Notes: generated from the sequence alone by a model not told the origin. Positions 10,280 to 20,185 are shown, numbered from the stretch's first letter. The stretch is 47,448 nucleotides of DNA from Acetobacter sp. (GCA_017474285.1 JAFVHT010000047.1:1-47448); one strand, 5' to 3'. Program-made: numbers and translations.

Positions 10280-11556
10280 GTACGCTTCTTTTTGATAATG
10301 TTCACCTTATAGATCCTGCTTCCGGTCTTAACCAACATGGACGATTGCTTGTACGCCAAGGTCGGATAGCAGCAATTGAAACACAAGCTGGTGACAGCGT
10401 TCCCGATGAGGCCACTGTTATTAACGGGAATGGGGCTGTACTCTGCCCGGGGCTTGTTGATATGCGCGTTGAAATTGGCGAGCCTGGGCGTGAATACCGC
10501 GAAACAATTGCCTCTGCCGCACGGGCTGCTTCGGCGGGAGGTATTACGACGATTGCTGTTATGCCAACATGCCGCCCCGCTATTGATAACCCTGCCCTTG
10601 TGCGTATGTTACGCACGCGAGGAGAAGAAACAGGTGCTATTACAATACTTCCTTACGGCGCACTTACTAAAAATTGTGACGGTCAGGAATTATCAGAGAT
10701 AGGACTTTTACATCAAGCTGGCGCTGTGGCTTTTACAGATGGTGATCGTGCTATTGATCCCGCACGGTTAATGTATTTAGCTTTGTCCTATGCAGGCGGG
10801 TTCAACGCGCTTATTATTCAACACCCGGAAGAACCCTCTTTAGCCAAAGTTGGTTGTGTCACTTCAAGCGTACTCGCCACGCGGTTAGGACTCCCTAGTA
10901 TCCCTGCAGCCGCAGAGGATCTTATGATTGCCCGTGATATTCGTTTAGCAGAATTAACAGGTAGTCGACTCCATTTTGGTCACGTTTCCACAGAAAAAGC
11001 CGTAGACCTTATCCGACAAGCTAAAGCCCGTGGGCTTCCTATAACTTGTGATACTGCTCCTCACTATTTTGATCTTAATGAAAATAGCATTGGTGATTTT
11101 CGCACCTATGCGAAATTTTCTCCTCCTTTACGCAGCGAAGAAGACCGATTAGCCCTTTGCGCAGCCCTTGCAGATGGAACGATTGATGCCATAGCCTCAG
11201 ATCATATGCCTCGAGATGCTGATGATAAACGCGTGCCATTTGCCCAAGCTGCCACAGGTGGCACAGGTATGGTCACGCTTTTAAGTATAACCCTCACACG
11301 CGTCCATGATGGCACACTCACATTACCACAGGCTATTGCTCTACTTACACACAGACCCGCTTCTTTGTTAGGGGTACAAGCTGGTACCCTCGCTATAGGG
11401 AGCAACGCCGATCTATGTCTCTTTGCACCAGAACAAAGCTGGATTGTGAGATCGGGGCAGTTATCTGGTCGTGCTCAAAACACGCCTTTTGACCGCCGCC
11501 CATTAGAGGGACGTGTTATTGGCACATGGAAATCGGGACGCCGTGTTTATCCATGA
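10276..11556 (+). CDS. Dihydroorotase-like protein (PyrC/PyrX type, metal-binding HxH missing)
   Basis: Amidohydrolase-fold protein of 426 aa, homologous to class I dihydroorotases and directly coupled to pyrB by an ATGA overlap. The metal-binding HxH of active dihydroorotases, normally in D-x-H-x-H-L-R-E-P-G, reads [11 protein letters not shown] here (residues 61-71), so both histidines are replaced by Arg64 and Glu66. Later landmarks are partly kept: [24 protein letters not shown] and [16 protein letters not shown]. This is the pattern of the alphaproteobacterial pyrB-linked paralogue, thought to be a structural PyrX partner that is not catalytic. If so, a true pyrC must lie elsewhere in the genome. 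Confidence 0.85.
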   Translation: MSTLLFDNVHLIDPASGLNQHGRLLVRQGRIAAIETQAGDSVPDEATVINGNGAVLCPGLVDMRVEIGEPGREYRETIASAARAASAGGITTIAVMPTCRPAIDNPALVRMLRTRGEETGAITILPYGALTKNCDGQELSEIGLLHQAGAVAFTDGDRAIDPARLMYLALSYAGGFNALIIQHPEEPSLAKVGCVTSSVLATRLGLPSIPAAAEDLMIARDIRLAELTGSRLHFGHVSTEKAVDLIRQAKARGLPITCDTAPHYFDLNENSIGDFRTYAKFSPPLRSEEDRLALCAALADGTIDAIASDHMPRDADDKRVPFAQAATGGTGMVTLLSITLTRVHDGTLTLPQAIALLTHRPASLLGVQAGTLAIGSNADLCLFAPEQSWIVRSGQLSGRAQNTPFDRRPLEGRVIGTWKSGRRVYP

Positions 11557-12215
11557 TGAGTGTTTCACTTTTTCACAATGATTTTTGCGTTTTTATTGTA
11601 ACCGGATCTTTAGCCTACCTCTTAGGTAGTATACCGTTTGGACCTATTCTGACAAAACTTGCTGGACTTGGTGATTTACGTCATATCGGTTCTGGCAATA
11701 CGGGAGCAACCAATGTTTTGCGTACAGGACATAAGAGTCTTGCTGCTGCGACATTAGTTCTTGATGCTGCTAAAGGCAGTGTCGCTGTTCTTTTAATCCC
11801 AATAATTTTTCCACATTTAAGCCTTCAAACCGCTGTTATTGCAGCGTTTTTTGCTGTTTTTGGGCATTGTTACCCTGTCTTTCTCGAATTTCATGGTGGC
11901 AAAGGCGTTGCAACAGGACTTGGTACTATATTAGCTCTTTCTCCTATAACAGGCATATTAGGATGTGTCCTATGGTTGTGTGCAGCACGATTTACACATA
12001 TTTCCTCTGTAGGAGCGCTATCTGCCTTTACGCTTATGCCTATCATTGCCTGTATAAATTTTTTTATAAAAGACGGATTATCTTTTCATCAGGCTTTTAT
12101 TCCTATAACAACATTTCTTATTAGTAGCCTTGTTATAGCCAGACACCGTGGCAATGTAACGCGTCTTCTTTCAGGTAAAGAACCAAAAATTGGCATGAGC
12201 AAACAAAATCTTTAA
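11553..12215 (+). CDS. plsY: Glycerol-3-phosphate acyltransferase PlsY
   Basis: Integral membrane enzyme that acylates glycerol 3-phosphate from acyl-phosphate, the first step of phospholipid synthesis. The conserved cytoplasmic loops are visible: GSIPFGPILTKLAG, then IGSGNTGATNVLRTGHK, then FHGGKGVATGLG. Five or so hydrophobic segments surround them. The start is placed at ATG 11553, overlapping the pyrC/pyrX stop by 4 nt; the longer frame from 11526 is not needed. The 220-aa length is normal for PlsY. Confidence 0.95.
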   Translation: MMSVSLFHNDFCVFIVTGSLAYLLGSIPFGPILTKLAGLGDLRHIGSGNTGATNVLRTGHKSLAAATLVLDAAKGSVAVLLIPIIFPHLSLQTAVIAAFFAVFGHCYPVFLEFHGGKGVATGLGTILALSPITGILGCVLWLCAARFTHISSVGALSAFTLMPIIACINFFIKDGLSFHQAFIPITTFLISSLVIARHRGNVTRLLSGKEPKIGMSKQNL

Positions 12216-12261
12216 AAACCTTCCCACCATAAACGAGATATTTTTCGTAAGATTTTTACCC

Positions 12262-13479
12262 ATGAACGCTTTAATCCATTGCCTCCGCCTTGCCCGAACG
12301 GATCAAGTTGGCCCACGCACTTGGCGACGCCTTGTGGCGCTGTATGGCACCCCTGAAGAGGCACTTAAAGCGCTTCCCTCTTTAAGTCTTAAAAAACAGA
12401 CGAAACACCCTTTAACACTCCCTCCTATCGACCACATTAAACGGGAAATCGAAGCAACTTACGCTTTAGGAGGATCTTTGCTCACGCTTCTTGATCCGGC
12501 ATATCCTGCCTTATTGCGTGCTTTACCTGATACGCCGCCTGTTATCAGTGTTTTGGGAGATATCACCTGTTTAACCCATCCCGCCATAAGTATTGTTGGC
12601 GCACGCAATGCCTCGGTACAAGGGCTACGCTTAGCAGAAAGTCTCGCAACGGAACTTACTGAACAAGGAATTGTTATTGTTTCTGGCTTGGCAAGAGGGA
12701 TTGATTCGTCAGCGCATCGCGGCACTCTATACCGTCACGGTATGACAATTGCTGTCATTGCCGGAGGGTTAGATTGCCCCTACCCGCCTGAAAATGCCAA
12801 ACTTCAAGAACAAATCGCAACAAAGGGACTTGTGATCACCGAAGCCCCTTTAGGCACAGTACCACAAGCACGCAGCTTTCCACGTCGTAATCGGCTTATT
12901 GCAGGATTGTCTCTTGGTTGTGTGGTGATTGAGGCTTCTTTGCATTCTGGTACACTGATTACAGCACGTATGGCGCTTGATTATGGACGTGATCTTTTTG
13001 CTGTACCAGGCTCCCCTCTTGACCCGCGTTGCCGTGGTAGTAACAATCTCTTACGACAAGGGGCGATTTTAACAGAGAACGCGCACGATATTCTCCCTTA
13101 CATCGTCCATAAAACAGTGCACACGCCACAAAAACAAAAAACAGAACAACAAAAATTAGACATATCTCTTACATCTCCTCCGTTATCCCCTCCGTTTCAG
13201 GGACAAAATAGCCTCCCTCCATTGGAAGATAATTTACAGACGAGACTCGTTAATCTCCTTTCTTTCACCCCTATCCCTGTTGATGACCTCATACAACACA
13301 GCCAATGTCCGGCTCCTGTTGTACTCACAGCGTTAACAGAACTAGAGCTTTCAGGTCGTATTACTTCTACGTTAGATGGTCGCGTCAGTTTAGTAGAACA
13401 GACAGAAAATACTATAAAACAATTCCGTCAACATCATTCATTAAGTCGTTTGGCATTAAGCAATTTGGAGTCCTCATGA
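12262..13479 (+). CDS. dprA: DNA-processing protein DprA
   Basis: DprA binds incoming single-stranded DNA and loads RecA during transformation. The Rossmann-fold signature is clear: ISIVGARNASVQGLRLAESL, SGLARGIDSSAHRGTL, AGGLDCPYPPEN, and FPRRNRLIAGLSLGCVVIEA. A C-terminal winged-helix-like segment (PVDDLIQHSQCPAPVVLTAL) follows a low-complexity linker. The 405-aa length fits the long DprA form. It starts 46 nt after plsY and overlaps topA by 4 nt; the dprA-topA pairing is common in bacteria. Confidence 0.95.
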   Translation: MNALIHCLRLARTDQVGPRTWRRLVALYGTPEEALKALPSLSLKKQTKHPLTLPPIDHIKREIEATYALGGSLLTLLDPAYPALLRALPDTPPVISVLGDITCLTHPAISIVGARNASVQGLRLAESLATELTEQGIVIVSGLARGIDSSAHRGTLYRHGMTIAVIAGGLDCPYPPENAKLQEQIATKGLVITEAPLGTVPQARSFPRRNRLIAGLSLGCVVIEASLHSGTLITARMALDYGRDLFAVPGSPLDPRCRGSNNLLRQGAILTENAHDILPYIVHKTVHTPQKQKTEQQKLDISLTSPPLSPPFQGQNSLPPLEDNLQTRLVNLLSFTPIPVDDLIQHSQCPAPVVLTALTELELSGRITSTLDGRVSLVEQTENTIKQFRQHHSLSRLALSNLESS

Positions 13480-16196
13480 GTAACGTTGTCGTTGTTGAGT
13501 CACCTGCTAAAGCAAAAACAATTCATAAATATTTAGGCAATGAGTATACAGTGGTTGCTTCTTTCGGGCATGTGCGCGATCTCTCCCCTAAAGACGGATC
13601 TGTTATTCCTGACAATGATTTTGAAATGACTTGGCAATCTAATGAACGTGGGAATAAACAAATCACCGCCATTGTTAAAGCGCTCAAAAACGCTAAAAAC
13701 TTATATCTTGCAACCGACCCTGACCGTGAAGGAGAAGCCATTTCTTGGCATATTCTTGCCATGTTAGAGGAACGTCACGCCCTTAAAAATATTCATGTTC
13801 AGCGTATTACGTTCCATGAGATTACGAAAAATGCTATTCGCTATGCTGTTGATCACCCTCGGCACATTGACATGCCTTTAGTAGAAGCCTATCTTGCACG
13901 CAGAGCGTTAGATTATTTAGTAGGCTTTACATTATCACCTGTACTTTGGCGCAAACTTCCCGGCTCACGCAGTGCGGGACGTGTTCAATCTGTCGCCCTT
14001 CGTTTAGTGTGTGAACGTGAAGCCGAAATTGAGATGTTCAAACCTCGGGAATATTGGAATATTACAGCCTCTTTTCTCACACAAGCGGGCGCCGCTTTTA
14101 CGGCACGCCTTACCCATCTCAACGGTCATAAACTTGATCAATTTGACCTTGCCAATGCTGAACAAGCTGAAAAAGCGCGCCAAGCCGTTGAAACAGAACA
14201 TTTTTCTGTTCACACTATTGAACGCCGTACAGTACGTCGCAATCCGTATCCCCCCTTTACCACGTCTACCCTTCAACAAGAAGTTTCACGCAAATTAGGA
14301 ATGACGGCACAAAACACCATGCGGACAGCCCAACAGCTTTATGAGGGGGTTGACCTTGACGGTGAAACAGTAGGACTTATTACTTATATGCGTACAGATG
14401 GCACCACCCTCTCAGAGGAAGCTGTACATGCTATCCGGCACTATATCGATACCCTTATCGGCAACACCTATGTGCCCAGTAAACCTCGGATTTACACCTC
14501 CAAAGTTAAAAACGCCCAAGAAGCGCATGAAGCCATACGCCCAACAGATGTTTTACGCACACCAGACTCTGTTGCACCTTATCTCACCTATGAACAGAAA
14601 CGCTTATACGAACTCATCTGGAAGCGTGCCGTGGCAAGCCAAATGGAATCGGCTCTTTTCGATCAAGTAGCCATTAACATCAGTAATGCTTCTGCGCAAA
14701 CAATACTCCGCGCTAATGGCTCTATTATGACCTTTGATGGGTTTTTACATCTCTATCGTGAAGGACAAGATGATACAGAAGAAATAGGACAAGATGAGTC
14801 CCGGCTTCTTCCCCCTATGCAAGAGCAAGAGTCATTAACCCATGATGACATAAAAACAGAACAACATTTTACACAACCCCCACCCCGTTTTTCGGAAGCC
14901 TCCCTTGTTAAAAAGCTAGAAGAACTTGGCATCGGTCGCCCGTCAACCTATGCGTCTATTCTTGAAGTTTTACAGGAACGCCACTACGTCAAATTAGAAA
15001 ATCGCCGTTTTATTCCTGAAACACGAGGACGTATCGTCACAACTTTTTTAGTTCACTTCTTTGAACGCTATGTTAATACAGGATTTACGGCACATCTTGA
15101 AACCTCATTAGACGATATTTCTGGTGGGCGTGTCCAATGGAAACAGGTCTTAGAGTCTTTTTGGCAAGATTTTTCTAAAGCTATTGCTAACACCAAGGAA
15201 CTCACCATTACAAATGTACTCAATGCACTTGATGAGGATCTTGCGCCTTTCTTTTTTCCACCCCGTCCTGATGGGGCAGACCCAAGAAAATGCACTTCTT
15301 GTCAATCGGGCAGACTTAGTCTTAAACTTGGGCGACACGGTGCCTTTATTGGGTGTTCTAACTACCCGGAGTGTCACTATATTTGTGATGCTTCAAGTTT
15401 TATAACGACCTCTCTTTCTCAAGAAAACACGCCTGAACATACCCTTAAAGATGGTACGCGTCTTCTAGGAAAACATCCTGAAACAGGAGAGGATATTACA
15501 CTTCGCCAAGGTCCATGGGGGTTATATATACAACAGGGAGAGGCGAGTACTACAGATAAAAAAGTAAAACCAAAACGGGCCTCTTTACCTAAAAATATAG
15601 ACGAAAAAGACATTACTTTAGAACAAGCTATAGGGCTTTTATCTCTCCCCAGAGTTATAGGTTTACACCCTGAAACAGGTGAACCTATTGAAGCTGGTCT
15701 TGGTCGTTTTGGTCCCTATGTTAAAATGGGATCTTTTTATGGCTCCCTTGATAAAGACGATGATATTTTAACAATAGGCATTAACAGAGCTGTCGACGCT
15801 CTCGCAAAAAAAATGGCTTCTGTTCGTATTTTAGGACAACACCCTACTGATTCAGAACCTGTTACCCTCCGTAAAGGGCGATTTGCTCCTTATATACAAC
15901 ACGGTTCCATCATAGCAGATCTACCACGTGATACAAACCTTGACACTATCACACTTGATAACGCCATAACTCTCCTTGAGCAAAAAGGCAAACCTCTTAA
16001 AACACTTAAAACAAAAGCTGAAACAAAGAAAAAATCCGCAACAAAAAGCAAAACTTCAGCAAAAGAGACAAAAAAAACAGATTCAGCCAAGGCGCCACGC
16101 AAGACCTCAGTTAAATCCTCCATCAAAGCCTCTACTAAATCCTCAACAAAACCTCGTAAAACATCCTCCTCCATTAAGAAAGACAATGACAATTGA
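13476..16196 (+). CDS. topA: DNA topoisomerase I
   Basis: Type IA topoisomerase that relaxes negative supercoils. The start is ATG 13476, overlapping the dprA stop, with GGAG upstream; the longer frame from 13305 is dprA shadow. The Toprim part opens with VVVESPAKAKTIHKYLG and has DPDREGEAISWHI; the catalytic tyrosine is in GLITYMRTDGTTLS. A single four-cysteine zinc ribbon (CTSCQSG...GCSNYPEC) lies around residues 605-635. Three C-terminal repeats of the type LGKHPETGEDITLRQGPWG follow, and the last 70 or so residues are a Lys/Ser/Thr-rich basic tail, as in many alphaproteobacterial TopA proteins. Total length is 906 aa. Confidence 0.96.
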   Translation: MSNVVVVESPAKAKTIHKYLGNEYTVVASFGHVRDLSPKDGSVIPDNDFEMTWQSNERGNKQITAIVKALKNAKNLYLATDPDREGEAISWHILAMLEERHALKNIHVQRITFHEITKNAIRYAVDHPRHIDMPLVEAYLARRALDYLVGFTLSPVLWRKLPGSRSAGRVQSVALRLVCEREAEIEMFKPREYWNITASFLTQAGAAFTARLTHLNGHKLDQFDLANAEQAEKARQAVETEHFSVHTIERRTVRRNPYPPFTTSTLQQEVSRKLGMTAQNTMRTAQQLYEGVDLDGETVGLITYMRTDGTTLSEEAVHAIRHYIDTLIGNTYVPSKPRIYTSKVKNAQEAHEAIRPTDVLRTPDSVAPYLTYEQKRLYELIWKRAVASQMESALFDQVAINISNASAQTILRANGSIMTFDGFLHLYREGQDDTEEIGQDESRLLPPMQEQESLTHDDIKTEQHFTQPPPRFSEASLVKKLEELGIGRPSTYASILEVLQERHYVKLENRRFIPETRGRIVTTFLVHFFERYVNTGFTAHLETSLDDISGGRVQWKQVLESFWQDFSKAIANTKELTITNVLNALDEDLAPFFFPPRPDGADPRKCTSCQSGRLSLKLGRHGAFIGCSNYPECHYICDASSFITTSLSQENTPEHTLKDGTRLLGKHPETGEDITLRQGPWGLYIQQGEASTTDKKVKPKRASLPKNIDEKDITLEQAIGLLSLPRVIGLHPETGEPIEAGLGRFGPYVKMGSFYGSLDKDDDILTIGINRAVDALAKKMASVRILGQHPTDSEPVTLRKGRFAPYIQHGSIIADLPRDTNLDTITLDNAITLLEQKGKPLKTLKTKAETKKKSATKSKTSAKETKKTDSAKAPRKTSVKSSIKASTKSSTKPRKTSSSIKKDNDN

Positions 16197-16285
16197 TGCC
16201 ATTCCTATTATATCTCTTTTATAATATTTCCTTTGTTCAATGACTTTATTTTTGTACTAATATGTTACATCACTAACGAAAAGCT

Positions 16286-17440
16286 ATGATACCTAGCCGA
16301 ATTCTCACCACATATACATTATTTTCTGCCTCTGTAGCGACGTGGCTTTTAACAACCCCTTTAGTAGCCCATGCACAACCTGTACGAGGGCTTTATATAA
16401 ATGGCGAAGGCGGGGCTACGTTCAATCAAAATCAACGTATTCGTGCTTCTGCACAGAATCCTCAAAGTGGTCGTGACCGTTGGCACACAGGCGGGATTGG
16501 TATTGGCTCTATAGGCTGGGGGTTGGGAAACGGTTTTCGTGTCGAACTCGAAGGTAATTATCGTAGCATGGCTTATAAACGATTTATTACTGACGCTTTC
16601 AGTAATGGACATGTTGGCGGGCGACGGCAAACTTATGGCTTTATGGCGAATGCTTTATTTGATCTGGATGTTGGCAGTCCTTGGATATTTCCTTATATTG
16701 GTGGCGGCATTGGCTATGACTGGACCACGTTACGCACATCAGTAACTGCACCTCGTAACCAATTCAATGAACAGATTGGGGGAACTTTCGGTAATTTTGC
16801 CTATCAGGCTATGGTTGGTTTATCTTTTCCTATGCCTTGGGTTGTTGGTCTTTCAGCCATAGCGGAATATCGTTTTTGGACGATGCTCGGTCCACAATCA
16901 TATCATGCAGTATCATGGGGAACCGACGTTAACCAAACACACCCTTATGAAGTTTCTAAGGGTAACTACGATACTATGACAGATTTTAACCATTCTCTTA
17001 TGCTTGGATTACGGTATGAATTTACTCCAGATCCACCGCCGCCAACACCTACCTCCCCTACGACTTCAATCATTCCTGCACCACAAGCTGTACGGAGTTA
17101 TCTCGTTTTTTTCGATTGGGATAAAACAAATCTAACAAATCATGCCCGTACAGTTATTGACACTGCTGCAAAAGCAGCCGCCCATGTTGCTTTAACGCGT
17201 ATTACTGTATCGGGTTATACAGATAACACCTCTGCTCATCCTGGACAAAAAGCAGGGCTAGAATATAACCTTAGACTCTCCTTACGCCGTGCAGAAGTCG
17301 TTAAAGCCGAGCTTATTCGCGATGGCGTTCAAAAATCAATAATTTCTATCTACGGCTATGGAGAGGCAAATCCTCTCGTTAAAACAGCGCTCAATACCAG
17401 AGAACCTCAAAATAGACGCGTAGAAATTGTTTTTCGTTAA
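16286..17440 (+). CDS. OmpA-family outer-membrane protein
   Basis: A 384-aa protein with a signal peptide ending near AHA (about residue 30). An N-terminal beta-barrel-like domain with many Gly and aromatic residues follows (residues about 31-250), then a Pro/Thr linker (PDPPPPTPTSPTT) and a C-terminal OmpA/peptidoglycan-binding domain beginning VFFDWDKTNLT and ending NRRVEIVFR. The signature GYTDN and the Arg of the family's LSLRRAEVVKAEL are present. It probably anchors the outer membrane to peptidoglycan. The barrel resembles OmpA-like surface antigens of acetic acid bacteria. It is monocistronic and convergent with cysK. Confidence 0.9.
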   Translation: MIPSRILTTYTLFSASVATWLLTTPLVAHAQPVRGLYINGEGGATFNQNQRIRASAQNPQSGRDRWHTGGIGIGSIGWGLGNGFRVELEGNYRSMAYKRFITDAFSNGHVGGRRQTYGFMANALFDLDVGSPWIFPYIGGGIGYDWTTLRTSVTAPRNQFNEQIGGTFGNFAYQAMVGLSFPMPWVVGLSAIAEYRFWTMLGPQSYHAVSWGTDVNQTHPYEVSKGNYDTMTDFNHSLMLGLRYEFTPDPPPPTPTSPTTSIIPAPQAVRSYLVFFDWDKTNLTNHARTVIDTAAKAAAHVALTRITVSGYTDNTSAHPGQKAGLEYNLRLSLRRAEVVKAELIRDGVQKSIISIYGYGEANPLVKTALNTREPQNRRVEIVFR

Positions 17441-17480
17441 AACAAAACTATACGATAACTTAACCCAATAACATAAGAGA

Positions 17481-17521
17481 AACCTTATTCCTTTTTTACT
17501 CTTTATAGAATCAATAAGGTT
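17481..17521. terminator. Inverted repeat between convergent ompA-like gene and cysK
   Basis: A 9-bp perfect inverted repeat (AACCTTATT at 17481-17489, AATAAGGTT at 17513-17521) encloses a 23-nt T-rich loop between two convergent genes. It could act as a bidirectional terminator, but the loop is long and the flanking T-runs are only moderate. Confidence 0.4.
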
Positions 17522-17557
17522 CCTCTTTACTATTATTGTTAGTACTATTTTTTTCCT

Positions 17558-18535
17558 TTAATATCTTACAAAACTATCGAATAGAGGGGTAGATAAATAC
17601 CTTTCGGCACAAGAGGGAGCAATAACAACAATCGTTTTCCCTGCATATTCTTCCTCTTTGGCTATCCCTAACGCCGCATATAAAGCAGCACCTGAAGAAA
17701 TACCAATAGGAATACCATCAATCTGTGCACAACGACGCGCTGTCTCTATCGCATCACGTTCAGAAACCATAAGTGTTTTCTCTAACAGATCGACCTCTAA
17801 TATATCAGGCACGAACCCAGGACCAATTCCTTGAATGCCATGAGGACTTGGTTCTTTCCCGTTCAAAACAGCACTTTCAGAGGGTTCAACCGCAAAAACA
17901 CGTACCGATGACTTGCGAGATTTTAACCCCTTAGCAATACCTATTGCTGTTCCACCCGAACCAACACCTGCTATAACAACATCGACTTCCCCATTTGTAT
18001 CAACCCAAATTTCTTCCGCTGTTGTTTCACAATGGACTTCAGGATTAACAGGGTTTGTAAATTGGCTTGGCATCCAAGCATTTGGATTTTCAGCTAAAAT
18101 TTCATTTGCCCGTGCAATAGCCCCTTTCATCCCTAAACGAGGATGCGTTAATTCAAGATGTCCTCCTAACAGCCGCACCATACGTTGCCGTTCTATAGAG
18201 ACACTTTTCGGCATAATAATGGTTAAACGATAACCACGCGCAGCAGCAACAAATGCCAAAGAAATACCCGTATTCCCTGATGTTGGCTCAACAAGAAGCG
18301 TTTTCTCTGGTGTAATTAAACCCTTTCTTTCAGCATCAAGCACCATATTAACACCGATTCTATCCTTAACCGAGGATAAAGGATTAAAAAACTCTAATTT
18401 TAAAAGTACCCGACTTTTTAACTTATCTTGTTCTGTCAGTCTTGGTATAGCAACAAGTGGTGTACCACCAACTGTATTGACGATAGACTCATAAACACGC
18501 CCCCGAGGCGCTGCAAAACCAAACCGTTCTTCCAT
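17558..18535 (-). CDS. cysK: Cysteine synthase A (O-acetylserine sulfhydrylase)
   Basis: PLP enzyme making cysteine from O-acetylserine and sulfide. The PLP lysine lies in NPLSSVKDRIGVNM and the phosphate and substrate loops in VEPTSGNTGISLAFVAAARG and VIAGVGSGGTAIGIAKG. The C-terminal GISSGAALYAAL is also typical. The open frame begins at a GTG at 18541, but the ATG at 18535 has AAGGGA at good spacing, giving 325 aa. It faces the OmpA-like gene and follows the lipoprotein gene at 18.6 kb in the same direction with a gap of about 110 nt. With metZ at 44.7 kb it covers two sulfur-assimilation steps. Confidence 0.95.
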   Translation of the reverse strand: MEERFGFAAPRGRVYESIVNTVGGTPLVAIPRLTEQDKLKSRVLLKLEFFNPLSSVKDRIGVNMVLDAERKGLITPEKTLLVEPTSGNTGISLAFVAAARGYRLTIIMPKSVSIERQRMVRLLGGHLELTHPRLGMKGAIARANEILAENPNAWMPSQFTNPVNPEVHCETTAEEIWVDTNGEVDVVIAGVGSGGTAIGIAKGLKSRKSSVRVFAVEPSESAVLNGKEPSPHGIQGIGPGFVPDILEVDLLEKTLMVSERDAIETARRCAQIDGIPIGISSGAALYAALGIAKEEEYAGKTIVVIAPSCAERYLSTPLFDSFVRY

Positions 18536-18647
18536 TTTCACTCTTCCCTTGTTCCATTACAAAATGACAATGTTAAAAAGAACATTTCTCAACATTTTTC
18601 AGTAATGATAAGTCACACTTTTTCAAACACTCACCACATTTAACACA

Positions 18648-19208
18648 TTAACGCTTATGTTCTGAAACAGAATGATGATTCTTTTTCCTCAAAGAATGGT
18701 AATGGTGTCGTGATTCCTCATGTTTAGGCTCCGTAATAACAGGGTGAGGAACGGCTACACCTGTCGCATCAACCTGCGCCGTTACAACAAGATGATCACG
18801 TTTTTGCCCTGCAGCCGGTAAAAGAGTAACGTTAAATTTATCTTGCCCTGCGTAACCTAATGTTGGCGTATAGGTCACATGCGTATCATCATCTAAAGAG
18901 TAAAGAAACGCTTTACCATGATCAGGAGGGGGTTCCACACCAAAAGAGACATAGGCTTTCCCATTAGCTTGGGAAACTTTTAATTCACAAAGCCCGCCAT
19001 CTGACCTTACAGTCATCGTCGTTGACAATGTCCCATCGGAACCTTTTTTAATAGGTTCAACCTTACAAACAGCAGATTTCCGCATATAGGCAAATGGATT
19101 AGGCGAGGCTACACGGGTAGGAGCAGTCTTTTTTACGACTGCTGTTGTTGCACAAGCAGAAAGAGCTCCGCATACCATCATCAAACTAACAATTTTTATT
19201 AAACGCAC
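18648..19208 (-). CDS. Putative lipoprotein with His-rich C-terminus
   Basis: I do not recognise a named family. The 186-aa product has a lipoprotein signal (SLMMVCGALSACATT, lipobox LSAC, Cys at about residue 19). The mature part contains a possible beta-sandwich segment (YTPTLGYAGQDKFNVTLLP) that resembles bacterial Ig or cadherin-like repeats. The last 25 or so residues are rich in His and basic residues (HHYHSLRKKNHHSVSEHKR). The gene is divergent from another exported protein with a His-rich tail (start 19511). Metal binding is conceivable but not shown. Confidence 0.75.
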   Translation of the reverse strand: MRLIKIVSLMMVCGALSACATTAVVKKTAPTRVASPNPFAYMRKSAVCKVEPIKKGSDGTLSTTMTVRSDGGLCELKVSQANGKAYVSFGVEPPPDHGKAFLYSLDDDTHVTYTPTLGYAGQDKFNVTLLPAAGQKRDHLVVTAQVDATGVAVPHPVITEPKHEESRHHYHSLRKKNHHSVSEHKR

Positions 19209-19510
19209 GTTATTTCCCTACCTTTTCAATTGCTGTTATTCATGGATTAACACATCCTGCATGCTCCACGCATATACTTCATACAATATTTCTATTTGTA
19301 TTTCACGTAACATAAACTTATGCTACTCTTTGCGTTTGAGTAACTATACCTAACCATCTGCGCATTGTCACGCTGTATCTTATCCTAGTAAACCTTGTAG
19401 AATTGTTTGTTTTTTAATATCTCTACTATAAAACAGCTTTCCTCTCACACATTGTTTATGTGTTAGCACATCTTTACTCTATTCTTACTCTCGTCTTTGG
19501 AGGTTTTTTC
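19209..19510. other. Divergent intergenic region with small palindromes
   Basis: About 300 bp between two divergent exported-protein genes. It is AT-rich and must hold both promoters. A hairpin ACACAT-loop-ATGTGT lies at 19447-19463, directly followed by TGTGTTAGCACA (19459-19470), a short TGTG...CACA palindrome about 40 nt before the plus-strand start. No small gene or RNA was recognised. Confidence 0.4.
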
Positions 19511-20044
19511 ATGTCTTTTCTTCCTCGATCCTTTGTTACAACTCTCCTTACGATAGGAATAGGCACCGTAGGGGCTCTATACCACTCAACTGCCTTCGCA
19601 GCAAATGTTCCGTGTAATCACTCCCCTGCCCATGAAGCTTTTAATGTACAAGGTTTAAAGAGTGAACTCATGGTCACAGCGCTCTCTTGTCATGCACAGA
19701 ATCGTTATAATGATTTTGTCGCCCAATTTCGTGACACGCTTCTCGGTGAAGAAAAAAAGTTAAACGGCTATTTCCGTTCTGTTTATGGAAGAAATGCTCA
19801 ACGTAAACACGATGATTATATTACACAGCTTGCTAATGTACAATCTGAACAGGGCTTACAATCAGGCACTATTTTTTGTCTACAACGTATGCCCATGTTT
19901 GATGAAACAAAAGTTCTCAATAATGGAGAGGAGCTCTCTGCTTACGCCGAAGCTAAAGACGTGACACAACCAACTTCTTTTGAAGTGTGTACAACTCCGC
20001 AAACAAGACACCATGAGTCCCATAGACATGCCCATCACGCATAA
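19511..20044 (+). CDS. Secreted or periplasmic protein with four cysteines and His-rich tail
   Basis: Unrecognised 177-aa exported protein. ATG 19511 is chosen because GGAGG stands eight bases upstream and a clean signal peptide follows (ending STAFA, cleavage before ANVPC). The mature part has four Cys (NVPC, LSCHAQ, FCLQR, EVCTTP), enough for two disulfides. It is mostly hydrophilic and probably helical, and ends in a His-rich tail (RHHESHRHAHHA). It is divergent from the lipoprotein gene at 18648, which also ends in a His-rich tail, suggesting related periplasmic roles. Confidence 0.72.
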   Translation: MSFLPRSFVTTLLTIGIGTVGALYHSTAFAANVPCNHSPAHEAFNVQGLKSELMVTALSCHAQNRYNDFVAQFRDTLLGEEKKLNGYFRSVYGRNAQRKHDDYITQLANVQSEQGLQSGTIFCLQRMPMFDETKVLNNGEELSAYAEAKDVTQPTSFEVCTTPQTRHHESHRHAHHA

Positions 20045-20098
20045 ATAATTCAGTTAAATACTTGATCCTTGTTATTAGGTTCGTGCTATTAGATTATG

Positions 20099-20129
20099 AC
20101 TTGCGGTAATACATAATGTTACCGCAAGT
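20099..20129. terminator. Perfect 11-bp inverted repeat before parE
   Basis: ACTTGCGGTAA (20099-20109) and TTACCGCAAGT (20119-20129) form a perfect 11-bp stem around a 9-nt loop. It lies 55 nt after the secreted-protein gene and 56 nt before parE. The U-tract after it is poor (ATTTAGG), so it may be a terminator for the upstream gene or an operator for parE. Confidence 0.45.
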
Positions 20130-20185
20130 ATTTAGGTACTATTGATAAGTCTTTTTATTCCATGAAAAGCTCAACAGGGTAGAAA

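Noticed and set aside
13305..13475. Upstream extension of topA overlapping dprA
   Set aside because: It has no family similarity; ATG 13476 has a ribosome-binding site and starts at the conserved Toprim motif.
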